From the NCBI GenBank assembly GCA_026415195.1, contig JAOAHO010000027.1:1-38686 (forward strand): a stretch of DNA of 38,686 bases, given 5' to 3'. The first letter of the stretch is position 1, and each line of letters opens with the position of its first letter. The notes under the pieces were generated by a model. The model was not told where the DNA came from. It saw only the letters and a program-made list of their open reading frames with translations, and did no database searches. This document shows positions 1-7,858 of the stretch, piece by piece. The position numbers and the translations under genes were made by a program. Source of the stretch: Bacteroidia bacterium (lineage in GTDB: Bacteria > Bacteroidota > Bacteroidia > B-17B0 > Aurantibacillaceae).

Positions 1-411
1 GAACAAAGGGCTATGGCACAGGATGCTTTGAACCGTTGGTGGTACCCCACCCTCATGATGTTTGGTCCGCCCGATGCAGAAAGCCCCAACAGCGAAAATG
101 CTATTAAATGGAAAATCAAGCGCGAAACGAACGACCAGCTTCGCCAGCGCTTTGTTAACCAAACCGTACCCCAGGCCGAGTACCTCGGACTGACCATACC
201 CGACCCCAACCTGAAATGGAATGAAGAAAAGCAGGGATACGACTTTACCCAACCGGACTGGAATGAATTTAAGGCTGTTATCAACGGGAACGGCCCCTGC
301 AACAGGGAAAGACTGGCAGCACGCATTAAAGCACACAAGGAAGGGGAGTGGGTAAGAAAAGCCGCCGCGGCCTATGCCAAAAAACTTAAAAATAAATCCG
401 TAGCAGCTTAA
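1..411 (+). CDS. paaA: Phenylacetyl-CoA epoxidase subunit PaaA, C-terminal part
   Basis: The reading frame is open from base 1, so this is the last 137 codons of a gene that begins outside the window; the ATG at 13 is internal. The protein matches the end of PaaA, the diiron catalytic subunit of the multicomponent monooxygenase that epoxidises the ring of phenylacetyl-CoA in aerobic phenylacetate breakdown. Recognisable stretches are [14 protein letters not shown] near the start, [18 protein letters not shown]-like [10 protein letters not shown] and NGPCNRERL, followed by the usual Ala/Lys-rich tail. The iron-ligand helices lie in the missing part. paaB follows 27 bases downstream on the same strand, as expected for a paa operon. 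Confidence 0.93.
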   Translation, partial: EQRAMAQDALNRWWYPTLMMFGPPDAESPNSENAIKWKIKRETNDQLRQRFVNQTVPQAEYLGLTIPDPNLKWNEEKQGYDFTQPDWNEFKAVINGNGPCNRERLAARIKAHKEGEWVRKAAAAYAKKLKNKSVAA

Positions 412-438
412 TGAAATACTCTATAAATTTTTTTACTT

Positions 439-729
439 ATGAGTAACGACAGTCAAGGCCCTTTGTGGGAAGTGTTTGTACAAAAAAAGCCCGGGCAGCC
501 TTTCATTCATGCGGGAAATGTACATGCCTTCGATAAGGAAATGGCCCTGCAAAATGCCCGTGATGTTTATTCAAGGCGTAATGAAGCCACAGCTATTTGG
601 GTGGTACCCTCCGACCAAATTGTAGCCAGCACACCCGAAGATGTGGGAAGTTTTTTCGACCCTTCGAACGATAAAATTTTTCGCCATCCCACTTTTTACC
701 AAATCCCCGACGGAGTTAAAAACTTGTAA
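439..729 (+). CDS. paaB: Phenylacetyl-CoA epoxidase subunit PaaB
   Basis: A 96-residue protein with the typical size and pattern of PaaB, a small structural subunit of the phenylacetyl-CoA epoxidase: WEVFVQKKPGQPFIHAGNVHA at the start (a shortened form of this motif is diagnostic), then ALQNARDVYSRR, and a conserved WVVPSDQI segment. PaaB is thought to link PaaAC units in the complex. It sits between paaA and paaC, with only three bases between its stop and the ATG of paaC, so the three are surely cotranscribed. No Shine-Dalgarno sequence is visible, as is common in this phylum. Confidence 0.93.
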   Translation: MSNDSQGPLWEVFVQKKPGQPFIHAGNVHAFDKEMALQNARDVYSRRNEATAIWVVPSDQIVASTPEDVGSFFDPSNDKIFRHPTFYQIPDGVKNL

Positions 730-732
730 TGC

Positions 733-1488
733 ATGACAAATCTTGCACTTTTTCGTTACTTACTTAAAATCGGAGATGATTTATTAATCAATGCCCAACG
801 CTTGTGTGAATGGACCGGGCACGGGCCTTTTCTGGAAGAAGATTTAGCCCTGACCAACATTGCTTTGGACCTCTTCGGGCAAGCCAATGCTTTTCTGGAA
901 TATGCCGCTAAAGTGGAAGGAAAGGGGCGCGATCAGGATGCCCTGGCTTTTCACCGTAATGACACGCAATTTCTGAATGCCAAACTGGTTGAAATTCCCA
1001 ACGGCGATTATGCACAAACCATTCTGAAGCAGGCCCTCATCGACAGCTTCAGGTACTTGCTCTATCAGGAACTTGTCAAATCATCCGACCAAACCATTGC
1101 CGGAATTGCGTCCAAAGGGGTGAAAGAAGTTACGTATCACCGCAGGCATACGCACCAATGGGTAATCCGATTCGGTAATGGTACCAATGAAAGCATGGAA
1201 CGCCTGAACAATGCGCTGGGGAACTTATGGAAATACACGGGTGATTTGTTCGAGTCGGATGAAGACGATGCCATGGTGGAAAAATCGGGCGTGGGAGTTG
1301 CTTTTCATAAAATTTTCCCGGCATGGGAGGAAGAAATAAAAAATTTATTTTCTAAATCGAATTTGCGTTATCCGGAAAATGTTTGGATGATAAAGGGGGG
1401 CAGGAAGGGTGTACATACGGAATATTTAAGTTACCTTCTTAATGAAATGCAAATGCTTCCGCGCATGTACCCGGATGCAAAATGGTAA
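733..1488 (+). CDS. paaC: Phenylacetyl-CoA epoxidase subunit PaaC
   Basis: A 251-residue ferritin-like protein matching PaaC, the non-catalytic partner of PaaA in the epoxidase. Visible family stretches are the N-terminal LLKIGDDLLINAQRLCEWTGHGP, given here only as a region (residues about 9-30), ALDLFGQANAFLEYA, FLNAKLVEIPNGDYAQT and RHTHQWVIRFGNGT. The length is normal. The gene ends one base before the stop of a convergent gene, so the operon stops here: paaD, which commonly follows paaC and helps mature the iron-sulfur reductase or the complex, is absent from this position, and paaE (the reductase) is not in the window. Confidence 0.93.
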   Translation: MTNLALFRYLLKIGDDLLINAQRLCEWTGHGPFLEEDLALTNIALDLFGQANAFLEYAAKVEGKGRDQDALAFHRNDTQFLNAKLVEIPNGDYAQTILKQALIDSFRYLLYQELVKSSDQTIAGIASKGVKEVTYHRRHTHQWVIRFGNGTNESMERLNNALGNLWKYTGDLFESDEDDAMVEKSGVGVAFHKIFPAWEEEIKNLFSKSNLRYPENVWMIKGGRKGVHTEYLSYLLNEMQMLPRMYPDAKW

Positions 1489-1489
1489 A

Positions 1490-2122
1490 TCATCTGTTAG
1501 AAATTCCGTTAAGCAGCGAAAACTCAAATCTTCGGCATTCTGCATAAGTAAGTAAAAAATCCAGGCCCTCGAGCATGTTTTTGGCTGCCTTTACACTGTC
1601 GTGAAAAACTATGATGCTGCCGGGCTTAAGGTATTTCCGTATAATTTTCTTGCAATGTTCGGCATTGGAGGTTTGGGAAAAATCGTATGTAATCACGTCC
1701 CACAATATGGTCTGAAATCCCAGGGCTTTAATGCGCCTGATGGCTGAACGCGTGATTCTTCCATAGGGCGGTCTGAACAAATTGGAAGGAAAAACATCAT
1801 GGCACCGCAGAATATCGTGCTGATATTGCGACCATGATGCCCGGAATAGATTGAGATGTGAATATGTGTGGTTGCCAACCACATGCTTTGCGGCCAGAAT
1901 TTCATTAAACAAACTTTTTTCTTTTTCTACGTTTTTTCCTATGCAAAAAAAATGCGCTTTGATGTTTTTCCGTGCCAGTTTATCTAAAACACGTTCGGTA
2001 ATCCCCGGAGTAGGCCCGTCATCGAAGGTCAGGAAAATTTCATTACGGTTTCGGTTCCCGTGCCAAACGGCTTCGGCATACCTGCGAAAAAAAAATTCTC
2101 CGGGCTGAGGTGTAAACGGCAT
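1490..2122 (-). CDS. Polysaccharide deacetylase family protein (NodB domain)
   Basis: A 210-residue protein consisting almost only of a NodB-homology (carbohydrate esterase 4) domain. The five family motifs are visible: TFDDGP at residues 32-37 with the two Asp used for catalysis and metal binding, NHTYSH at 84-89 with the two metal-binding His, RPPYG at 117-121, a WDV segment near 141, and FHDS near 173. Such enzymes remove acetyl groups from N-acetylglucosamine in peptidoglycan or exopolysaccharide; the substrate cannot be told from sequence. No signal peptide is obvious, so it may be cytoplasmic or exported another way. It starts three bases after the DUF2723 gene ends and is probably cotranscribed with it. 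Confidence 0.88.
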   Translation of the reverse strand: MPFTPQPGEFFFRRYAEAVWHGNRNRNEIFLTFDDGPTPGITERVLDKLARKNIKAHFFCIGKNVEKEKSLFNEILAAKHVVGNHTYSHLNLFRASWSQYQHDILRCHDVFPSNLFRPPYGRITRSAIRRIKALGFQTILWDVITYDFSQTSNAEHCKKIIRKYLKPGSIIVFHDSVKAAKNMLEGLDFLLTYAECRRFEFSLLNGISNR

Positions 2123-2125
2123 AAA

Positions 2126-5100
2126 CTAAGGGGTATCTTCTAAACTTTCCGTAAGTTCTTCAGGGCTAAGGATGGCTTGAAGACGTTGCCAATACTCTTT
2201 CTCCAGATTCTTTTGCTTAAAATCTTTTGCCAACATATGAAGACGCTTCAGGATTTCTTTAGCTTGTTCCATGTCGCGATAGAAAGCAGGGCTATGCCTG
2301 GGTTTTAACCCACGGTAAATTTTCAAATCGCCTTCGAAAATATCAAACAACTTTTTGGATAATGCATTGGCTTTTTCGATTTTACCGATTTGATAATAAG
2401 CAGAACAGATGGAAAACATGGTGGCATCAAATGGGATGTTTTCATCGGGCATCACTTCCAGGCATTTATCTAAAACGGCTTCAGCTTTTTTGCTTTTTCC
2501 TTCATTAATCAGCGCATGGGCTAAAACTCCCATTTGCATTCTTAAATTGCCAACCAGCCGAACGCAGTTCTCATCCAGATTGATTCCTTTTTTGTCAATA
2601 CCTCCCCAACGGAATTTTTCCATGATGTTTTTATACATCACTTCGGTGTTTACCCTTCCGCCCATGCTTTGTTCAAGTGGGCTTTGTTCGATGGGAACCA
2701 ACCGATAGGCCAGCCCTTCAAGTTGGAAGTATTTTTCCAGTCCTATGTAGGCTTCGCTTCCGGTGGTGACGGCAAAATAGATGGGGCGCTTCCAGTCATT
2801 ATGGGCCACCAGGTCAAGCACCATCAAATCGTTTTTGGTAATGTATCCTTTAGGTATCCTGAAAGTCATGGTTTTTACAAGGCGATGCGTGTCTTTCACG
2901 GATATAACTTTATTTTTCATCACCGCCATCGAGTCCACCGGAACATAAAAGGTTCTGGCTTTAATATAATCGATGGGTTTAGTTCCATTATCAATTTTAT
3001 TAGCTGGGTCATCGCTCAGGGCAAATTCAAGTCCTTTTTTCAAACTCATCGGTTTTTGCTTGTCGTCTTCTTCAATCAAATAAATGACTTCACGCTTAGT
3101 GGCCAGATATTTATCCGGGGGTATGGTAAAGGGGACAGGGTCGCTTTCATAGGCCTTGCGCCGCATTTGATTGATGTACCAGTCGGTTTGAAGAAGGGAA
3201 AGATTCACCACACGCACGTCGGTGCGAATACCTTCCACTTCCTGAGCATACCACAGCGGGAAAGTATCATTGTCGCCGTTGGTAAAAAGGATGGCATTTG
3301 GCGCACACGATTCCAGGTAGTTAATGGCAGTATCGCGGGCTAAAGTTCTGAGTGAACGGTCGTGATCGTTCCAACCTTCCGCAGCCATGATGTAAGGCAC
3401 GAAAAAGCAAAACACGGGAATCACCATGGCAGTTTTCTCATTCTTAATTACATTTTTTAACCATTCATGCAGGGCAATTACTCCAAGCCCAATCCAGATG
3501 GAAAACGCATAAAAGCTTCCGGCATAGGAATAGTCGCGTTCGCGGGGCTGATAAGGAGTTTGGTTTAAATAAATGACTATGGCCAAACCGGTCATGAAAA
3601 AAAACACCAGTACAACCCATGCATCGTTAAAACGGCGCCGGAAATGTCTGATTGCCCCAAAAAGGCCCAGCAGAAAGGGCAACATGTAGAACTTGTTACG
3701 GGCAAAATTATTTTTGTCGCGATGGATGATTTTTGTTGAATCTTCCCCCAGTAAAAAGTCATCCACGAATTTAATGCCTGTGATCCAGTTCCCTTCAAAA
3801 GGGTTATTTAACAAACCTTGTACGTCGTTTTGCCTTCCGGAAAAATTCCACATGAAATAGCGCCAGTACATATACCAGACCTGATATTTAAAAAAGAATG
3901 TAAGGTTTGCACGGAATGTGGGAACTTCAACAGTTTCTGGCTCTCCGGTTTGGGGATTTTCCAAAATTTTCTTTTTATGATATTCCGCCACATTCCCCCA
4001 ATATCTGTATGCCGCTTCATGATGCGATTGGCTGCTCCTCATACGGGGGTAAATAGTACAGAATTCTTCTTCATAGGTGGGGATGGAATTTTTGCGGTCG
4101 TCGGCAACCACATATTTTTTGCTTGCTTCATCGCGAATGTATATGGGGTCACCGCTTTTGAATTCCCTTGAACTCTTGGTGGGGGCATTGTAATAGGGGC
4201 CATACAGCAAAGGCCAATCACCGTATTGCTCGCGCAGCAGGTAGGAAAGCATGCTGGGGGCATTTTCAGGATCGTTTTCGTCCATCGGAGGATTTGACTG
4301 AGAGCGGATCACCAGGACAAAAAACGCGGAATAACCTATCAGCAGCGTGGCCAACGACACAAAAATCAGGTTTAACAATTCGGTTTTTTTCTTAAAATAG
4401 TGAATGGCATAAATCATGCCCGACAACGTCATCAGCCGTAATAACATGGCACTTCCGGACGGCGCCGAGAAAATGGCAAATGCCGTAAAGGCTATGGATG
4501 TGTATAGCGCAAACTTGTACCATTTCTCTTCACCCTTAATCGTATAGAGTATATAAAGGGTGATGGAGGCAATAATCAGAAGAAAAAACACTACGGTTCC
4601 GGTATTGAAAGGTAACCCCCATTTATTGGTAAAAAACACTTCATAATCACTGACGAATTTTACGATTTTGGGTATGATGATGTTTTGAATACCACCGAGT
4701 ATCAATATTGAAACAACACCGGCAATTACAAATCCTTTATTGGAAAATTTGTATTTTTTGAAGTAAATCACATAACCAATGGCCGGTATAACCAGAAGGT
4801 TCAGTAAGTGAACACCTATAGATACACCAATAAGGAAAACAATAAAAACTATCCATCTCAGAGCGGAAGCGGGGTCCTGATCATCCTCTTCATCCCACTT
4901 CAGTATGGCCCAAAATACCACAGCAGTAAAGAATGACGACATAGCATAAACTTCCCCTTCCACGGCACTAAACCAGAATGAGTCGGAATAGGTATAGGCA
5001 AGTGCACCCACAGCAGATGACATTAAGACTAACCAACGTTGGGGTGAGGAAATATTATCGAAGTTAGTTCCCAACCATTTCAATGCAAGCCGTGTAATTG

Positions 5101-5392
5101 TCCAGAACAGGAAAAGTATGGTGAATGAACTGCAAAGGGCACTCATGATGTTGACCATCATGGCGGCCTTATCAGGACCAGGAGCAAGTAAGGTGAACAG
5201 GCGGCCTATCAGGATGAAAAATGGAGCTCCCGGAGGGTGTCCCACTTCAAGCTTGTAGGAACAGGCAATGTATTCACCGCAATCCCAAAAACTGGCGGTT
5301 GGTTCAATGGTTAAAACGTAGGTGATGGTGGCCACCAGCCATACCAACCAGCCGGTAATGTTGTTTAAAACTCGGAATGACAATATGTTCAT
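2126..5392 (-). CDS. DUF2723 family polytopic membrane protein, GT-C glycosyltransferase-like
   Basis: A protein of about 1088 residues. The N-terminal two thirds is a string of hydrophobic segments, and the C-terminal part is soluble with helical-repeat-like (TPR-like) sequence around residues 960-1070. Near the N-terminus the segment SFWDCGEYIACSYKLEVGHP (about residues 34-53), with an acidic Asp/Glu pair after the first membrane helix, is typical of DUF2723 proteins and recalls the acidic catalytic loop of GT-C glycosyltransferases. Members are widespread in Bacteroidota; a role in surface or protein glycosylation is inferred, not shown. I start at the ATG at 5392. A GTG 12 codons upstream is in frame but lies in poorly conserved sequence. 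The deacetylase gene follows directly, which fits an envelope carbohydrate role. Confidence 0.87.
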   Translation of the reverse strand: MNILSFRVLNNITGWLVWLVATITYVLTIEPTASFWDCGEYIACSYKLEVGHPPGAPFFILIGRLFTLLAPGPDKAAMMVNIMSALCSSFTILFLFWTITRLALKWLGTNFDNISSPQRWLVLMSSAVGALAYTYSDSFWFSAVEGEVYAMSSFFTAVVFWAILKWDEEDDQDPASALRWIVFIVFLIGVSIGVHLLNLLVIPAIGYVIYFKKYKFSNKGFVIAGVVSILILGGIQNIIIPKIVKFVSDYEVFFTNKWGLPFNTGTVVFFLLIIASITLYILYTIKGEEKWYKFALYTSIAFTAFAIFSAPSGSAMLLRLMTLSGMIYAIHYFKKKTELLNLIFVSLATLLIGYSAFFVLVIRSQSNPPMDENDPENAPSMLSYLLREQYGDWPLLYGPYYNAPTKSSREFKSGDPIYIRDEASKKYVVADDRKNSIPTYEEEFCTIYPRMRSSQSHHEAAYRYWGNVAEYHKKKILENPQTGEPETVEVPTFRANLTFFFKYQVWYMYWRYFMWNFSGRQNDVQGLLNNPFEGNWITGIKFVDDFLLGEDSTKIIHRDKNNFARNKFYMLPFLLGLFGAIRHFRRRFNDAWVVLVFFFMTGLAIVIYLNQTPYQPRERDYSYAGSFYAFSIWIGLGVIALHEWLKNVIKNEKTAMVIPVFCFFVPYIMAAEGWNDHDRSLRTLARDTAINYLESCAPNAILFTNGDNDTFPLWYAQEVEGIRTDVRVVNLSLLQTDWYINQMRRKAYESDPVPFTIPPDKYLATKREVIYLIEEDDKQKPMSLKKGLEFALSDDPANKIDNGTKPIDYIKARTFYVPVDSMAVMKNKVISVKDTHRLVKTMTFRIPKGYITKNDLMVLDLVAHNDWKRPIYFAVTTGSEAYIGLEKYFQLEGLAYRLVPIEQSPLEQSMGGRVNTEVMYKNIMEKFRWGGIDKKGINLDENCVRLVGNLRMQMGVLAHALINEGKSKKAEAVLDKCLEVMPDENIPFDATMFSICSAYYQIGKIEKANALSKKLFDIFEGDLKIYRGLKPRHSPAFYRDMEQAKEILKRLHMLAKDFKQKNLEKEYWQRLQAILSPEELTESLEDTP

Positions 5393-5491
5393 GTAATTAC
5401 TAATGAAAATGAATTGCGAATATAACACTATTCAATGAACGTATGGAAATGAATTTACATGGCGATTTTAGGAATTTAGTAAAAAATATTT

Positions 5492-5499
5492 TAAATTTG
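5492..5499 (+). promoter_or_regulatory. Bacteroidota -7 promoter element for tRNA-Gln
   Basis: TAAATTTG fits the TAnnTTTG consensus of the main Bacteroidota sigma factor and lies 10 bases before the first base of tRNA-Gln, a sensible distance for transcription starting a few bases before the tRNA. No clear TTG element is seen about 19 bases upstream. Confidence 0.6.
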
Positions 5500-5509
5500 C
5501 GTCCCGTTT

Positions 5510-5580
5510 TGCCCGATCGTCTAATGGCAGGACGTCAGATTTTGGTTCTGACTGTGTTGGTTCGAATCCAGCTCGGGCAA
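5510..5580 (+). tRNA. tRNA-Gln (anticodon TTG)
   Basis: A full cloverleaf of 71 bases can be folded. The acceptor stem is TGCCCGA with TCGGGCA, the anticodon stem TCAGA/TCTGA encloses the loop TTTTGGT with anticodon TTG, and the T arm contains GGTTCGAATCC. The discriminator base is A, and CCA is not encoded. It has its own promoter element and a likely terminator. Confidence 0.95.
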
Positions 5581-5586
5581 CAATTT

Positions 5587-5616
5587 AAAACCGCATGAAT
5601 AAGGTTCGGTTTTTTA
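5587..5616 (+). terminator. Probable intrinsic terminator after tRNA-Gln
   Basis: AAAACCG at 5587-5593 pairs with CGGTTTT at 5607-5613 around a 13-base loop, followed by more T residues. The stem is mostly A:T plus three G:C pairs, so it is modest, but its place directly after the tRNA supports it. Confidence 0.55.
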
Positions 5617-5677
5617 ATTTTACCATTTTTTAACAATATTTTATCGTAAAATTTCCATTATTTGTCTAAAATAAATT

Positions 5678-5685
5678 TAAATTTG
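5678..5685 (+). promoter_or_regulatory. -7 promoter element for the PhaE-like gene
   Basis: TAAATTTG matches TAnnTTTG and ends 26 bases before the ATG of the PhaE-like gene. It repeats the same TTAAATTTGC string used in front of the tRNA-Gln gene 186 bases upstream. A TTTG at 5661-5664 lies closer than the usual upstream element, so only the -7 part is convincing. Confidence 0.55.
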
Positions 5686-5711
5686 CAGCCTCAATTTAAA
5701 AACCAATTGTT

Positions 5712-7073
5712 ATGAAAAACAACTATTTTGACCAAATCATCGACATGCAAAACCAATGGCTGAACTTTTTCTCCGAAAGCAGCAAAAATTTCATGAACAA
5801 CAGCGGGAAAAACCTTTTCCAAAACAACGACGTATTTTCTTACTGGACTGAAAAACAAAAAGAATTTGTTCAAACTTTCCAAAAAATTTGGGAACAATTC
5901 TTTAACGGAGTAAATCAAAACAACACCTCCAAAGAGTTTTTGAATGCCAATCAGGAATTATTCAAAAACATGATGCATCAGCAATTGGAGTTTTTTAAAA
6001 ATTGGCTTGAACTTCAATCGCGCTTTTTCAATGCTTTTGGGATCTCTTCAAGGCACGAAGAAATTTACAAGGGAGCCGAAGAATTTAACAACACCTGGAC
6101 CAATATTTACAATTCATTCATAAATTCTCTGAACAATTCTTACGACATTCTTACCAAAAATTTTCAGTCTTCTTTCCAGAAAGATATTCTCAATAATTTT
6201 CTCCAGGGAAATAAAATTTTCACGGCCGTAATGGAATTTTATAAACCTTGTTTTGATGCCTTCCAAAACGGCAAAGTAAATTTTGATGAATTGAAAAAAT
6301 ATTATAATCCGCAGGCCTACAACGAACTTTCTAAAAAGATCTTTGGAGATTTTTTTGCCGGATTGGATGTTAAAAGGTTTTATGAAGAGTCCATCAAAAC
6401 CATGCATGGCTTTTTTGTTAACCAAAACCACCTGGCCAAGGAATTCTTCAAACAAATGGAAAACATTCGTGAAGAATTACCCAAAATCTTCCATGTGGAC
6501 CTGAGCCAGTGGAAAGAAATTTATACCAACCACAACCAATTATTCACCAGGTCTTTTGAACCCCTGTTGAAGTTGGTGAATCCGGGCAAGGAAAAAGAAA
6601 ATATGGAAAGCCTTCTGGAACTGATGGACAGGGTGGCCGATTATACGCTTAAACAAGGTTTGATGCAGTCGCTTATTCAAAAATCGGTGCAGTTGGGCAT
6701 GGAAGAAACCTTTAAACATGTTCAGGAGTTCTTTTCCAATCCAGAAAACATCGGAAAATCCATTAATGCCCAGGATTTTTACAATCAGTGGGTAAAAACA
6801 AATGAAAAAATCTTTCATGATCTTTTCTCTAGCGAGGAATTTTCAAAATTGAAAGGCGAAACCCTGAACCTCAGCATGGATATCAAGCTTGCTTTCGACA
6901 AATTCATATCCAATCTTTACGGTGCATTTCCTTTTGTGTTCAAAAATGATTTAAATGAAATTTATCAGGAATTGCACGACCTGAAAAAAAGGGTAAAAGA
7001 GTTGGAACATAATGGTGGAACTTTTGTGGAACATGTGGAAGACAAAACCAACAAAAAATCATCCAAAAAATAA
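5712..7073 (+). CDS. PhaE-like protein (class III PHA synthase subunit family)
   Basis: A 453-residue, highly charged, mostly helical protein rich in Asn, Phe and Lys, with no membrane segment. The C-terminal third resembles PhaE, the accessory subunit of class III polyhydroxyalkanoate synthases: a FYNQWVKTNEKIFHDLF segment, then EEFSKLKGETLNLSM, and a terminal coiled coil (EIYQELHDLKKRVKELE). The protein is longer than common PhaE proteins of about 360 residues, the extra length being in the N-terminal half. PhaE normally works with the catalytic PhaC, which is not in this window, so this copy is an orphan. It stands alone between its own promoter and a strong terminator. A phasin-like granule-surface role is the main alternative. 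bdhA lies at 23117-23890. Confidence 0.7.
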   Translation: MKNNYFDQIIDMQNQWLNFFSESSKNFMNNSGKNLFQNNDVFSYWTEKQKEFVQTFQKIWEQFFNGVNQNNTSKEFLNANQELFKNMMHQQLEFFKNWLELQSRFFNAFGISSRHEEIYKGAEEFNNTWTNIYNSFINSLNNSYDILTKNFQSSFQKDILNNFLQGNKIFTAVMEFYKPCFDAFQNGKVNFDELKKYYNPQAYNELSKKIFGDFFAGLDVKRFYEESIKTMHGFFVNQNHLAKEFFKQMENIREELPKIFHVDLSQWKEIYTNHNQLFTRSFEPLLKLVNPGKEKENMESLLELMDRVADYTLKQGLMQSLIQKSVQLGMEETFKHVQEFFSNPENIGKSINAQDFYNQWVKTNEKIFHDLFSSEEFSKLKGETLNLSMDIKLAFDKFISNLYGAFPFVFKNDLNEIYQELHDLKKRVKELEHNGGTFVEHVEDKTNKKSSKK

Positions 7074-7092
7074 TTTTTTCCAATAAATTGTT

Positions 7093-7127
7093 AAAGCCCA
7101 TAACTTTGTTATGGGCTTTTTTGTTTT
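7093..7127 (+). terminator. Intrinsic terminator after the PhaE-like gene
   Basis: AAAGCCCATAAC at 7093-7104 pairs perfectly with GTTATGGGCTTT at 7108-7119 across a three-base loop and runs into a T-rich tract. It separates the PhaE-like gene from the Crp/Fnr gene that starts at 7144. Confidence 0.92.
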
Positions 7128-7143
7128 ATTGTAACATGGTCTT

Positions 7144-7764
7144 ATGGAAATTGAAGTATTAAATAATTTCTTTTCAAAGCGCCTTTCGGAAGAGTTAATC
7201 AAGACGGGTGTAATTAAAGAATTCAACGAAGGAGAAGTTATTATTCAGGAAGACAAATATCCCAAAGCCGTGCCAATTATCCTGGAAGGCACCATCAGGG
7301 TGATACGAACGGAAGATGACGGTAACGAAATATTGCTTTATTACCTAAGGCCCGGCGATAGTTGCGTGATGTCTATGTTGGATGCACTTCACAACGATAC
7401 TTCCAAAGTCAGAGGTGAAATTGAAGAAAAAGCAAAAATTTTATTTATTCCTGTAGAAAACATTTCCAGATTTGTGCGCGATTTTCCCGAGTGGCTCGAT
7501 TATATCCTTTCCATTTATCATAAGCGCTTCGAAGAGTTGCTTGAGATGGTGCAATCGGTGGCATTTAAAAAAGTGGATGAAAGGTTATTGGAACTTTTAA
7601 AGAAAAAATCGGCTGTGCTTAAAGGAGAAAAAAGCATTAACGTAACCCATGAACAACTGGCCCGTGAGCTGGGTACTTCGCGTGTGGTGGTTTCCCGCTT
7701 GCTGAAAGAAATGGAAAGGCAAAATATCGTACGGTTGGGCAGAAACAATATTACCCTGAATTAA
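7144..7764 (+). CDS. Crp/Fnr family transcriptional regulator
   Basis: A 206-residue protein with an N-terminal cyclic-nucleotide-binding-like beta barrel (about residues 10-115, including GTIRVIRTEDDGNE and YYLRPGDSCVMSM), a dimer helix (about 118-140) and a C-terminal winged helix-turn-helix (about 140-206, with VTHEQLARELGTSRVVVSRLL). It has a single Cys (74) and no N-terminal Cys cluster, so it is not an FNR-type iron-sulfur sensor. In CRP and FNR the recognition helix has a conserved Glu after SR; here that position (181) is Val, so operator preference may differ. It directly precedes the sulfur operon and probably controls it, with signal unknown. Confidence 0.9.
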   Translation: MEIEVLNNFFSKRLSEELIKTGVIKEFNEGEVIIQEDKYPKAVPIILEGTIRVIRTEDDGNEILLYYLRPGDSCVMSMLDALHNDTSKVRGEIEEKAKILFIPVENISRFVRDFPEWLDYILSIYHKRFEELLEMVQSVAFKKVDERLLELLKKKSAVLKGEKSINVTHEQLARELGTSRVVVSRLLKEMERQNIVRLGRNNITLN

Positions 7765-7796
7765 ATTGGAGTTTTTTTAAATTTTACTTTTCAAAG

Positions 7797-7812
7797 GGTA
7801 ACAAAAGTCACC
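7797..7812 (+). promoter_or_regulatory. Candidate Crp/Fnr operator upstream of the sulfur operon
   Basis: GGTAACAAAAGTCACC is an inverted repeat with 6-base arms, one mismatch and a 4-base spacer. Its centre (7804.5) lies about 40-43 bases before the transcription start expected from the TAACTTTG element at 7834-7841, which is the classic class II activator position of Crp/Fnr proteins. It immediately follows the Crp/Fnr gene. The site could also act as a weak hairpin ending the regulator transcript. Confidence 0.55.
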
Positions 7813-7833
7813 TTTTTTGTATTATTACTGTTT

Positions 7834-7841
7834 TAACTTTG
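7834..7841 (+). promoter_or_regulatory. -7 promoter element for the sulfur operon
   Basis: TAACTTTG matches TAnnTTTG and ends 17 bases before the ATG of the CstB-like gene. There is no TTG at the normal distance upstream, which fits a promoter that needs an activator bound at the neighbouring palindrome. Confidence 0.62.
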
Positions 7842-7858
7842 CATTAAAGTTACACTTC

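Noticed and set aside
2669-3343. 224-codon open frame opposite to the DUF2723 gene
   Set aside because: It lies wholly inside a well-recognised gene on the other strand, has no family similarity I can see, and mirrors that gene's codons.
5490-5687. Direct repeat of TTAAATTTGC at 5491 and 5677
   Set aside because: Both copies are ordinary -7 promoter elements, one for tRNA-Gln and one for the PhaE-like gene, not a mobile-element repeat.
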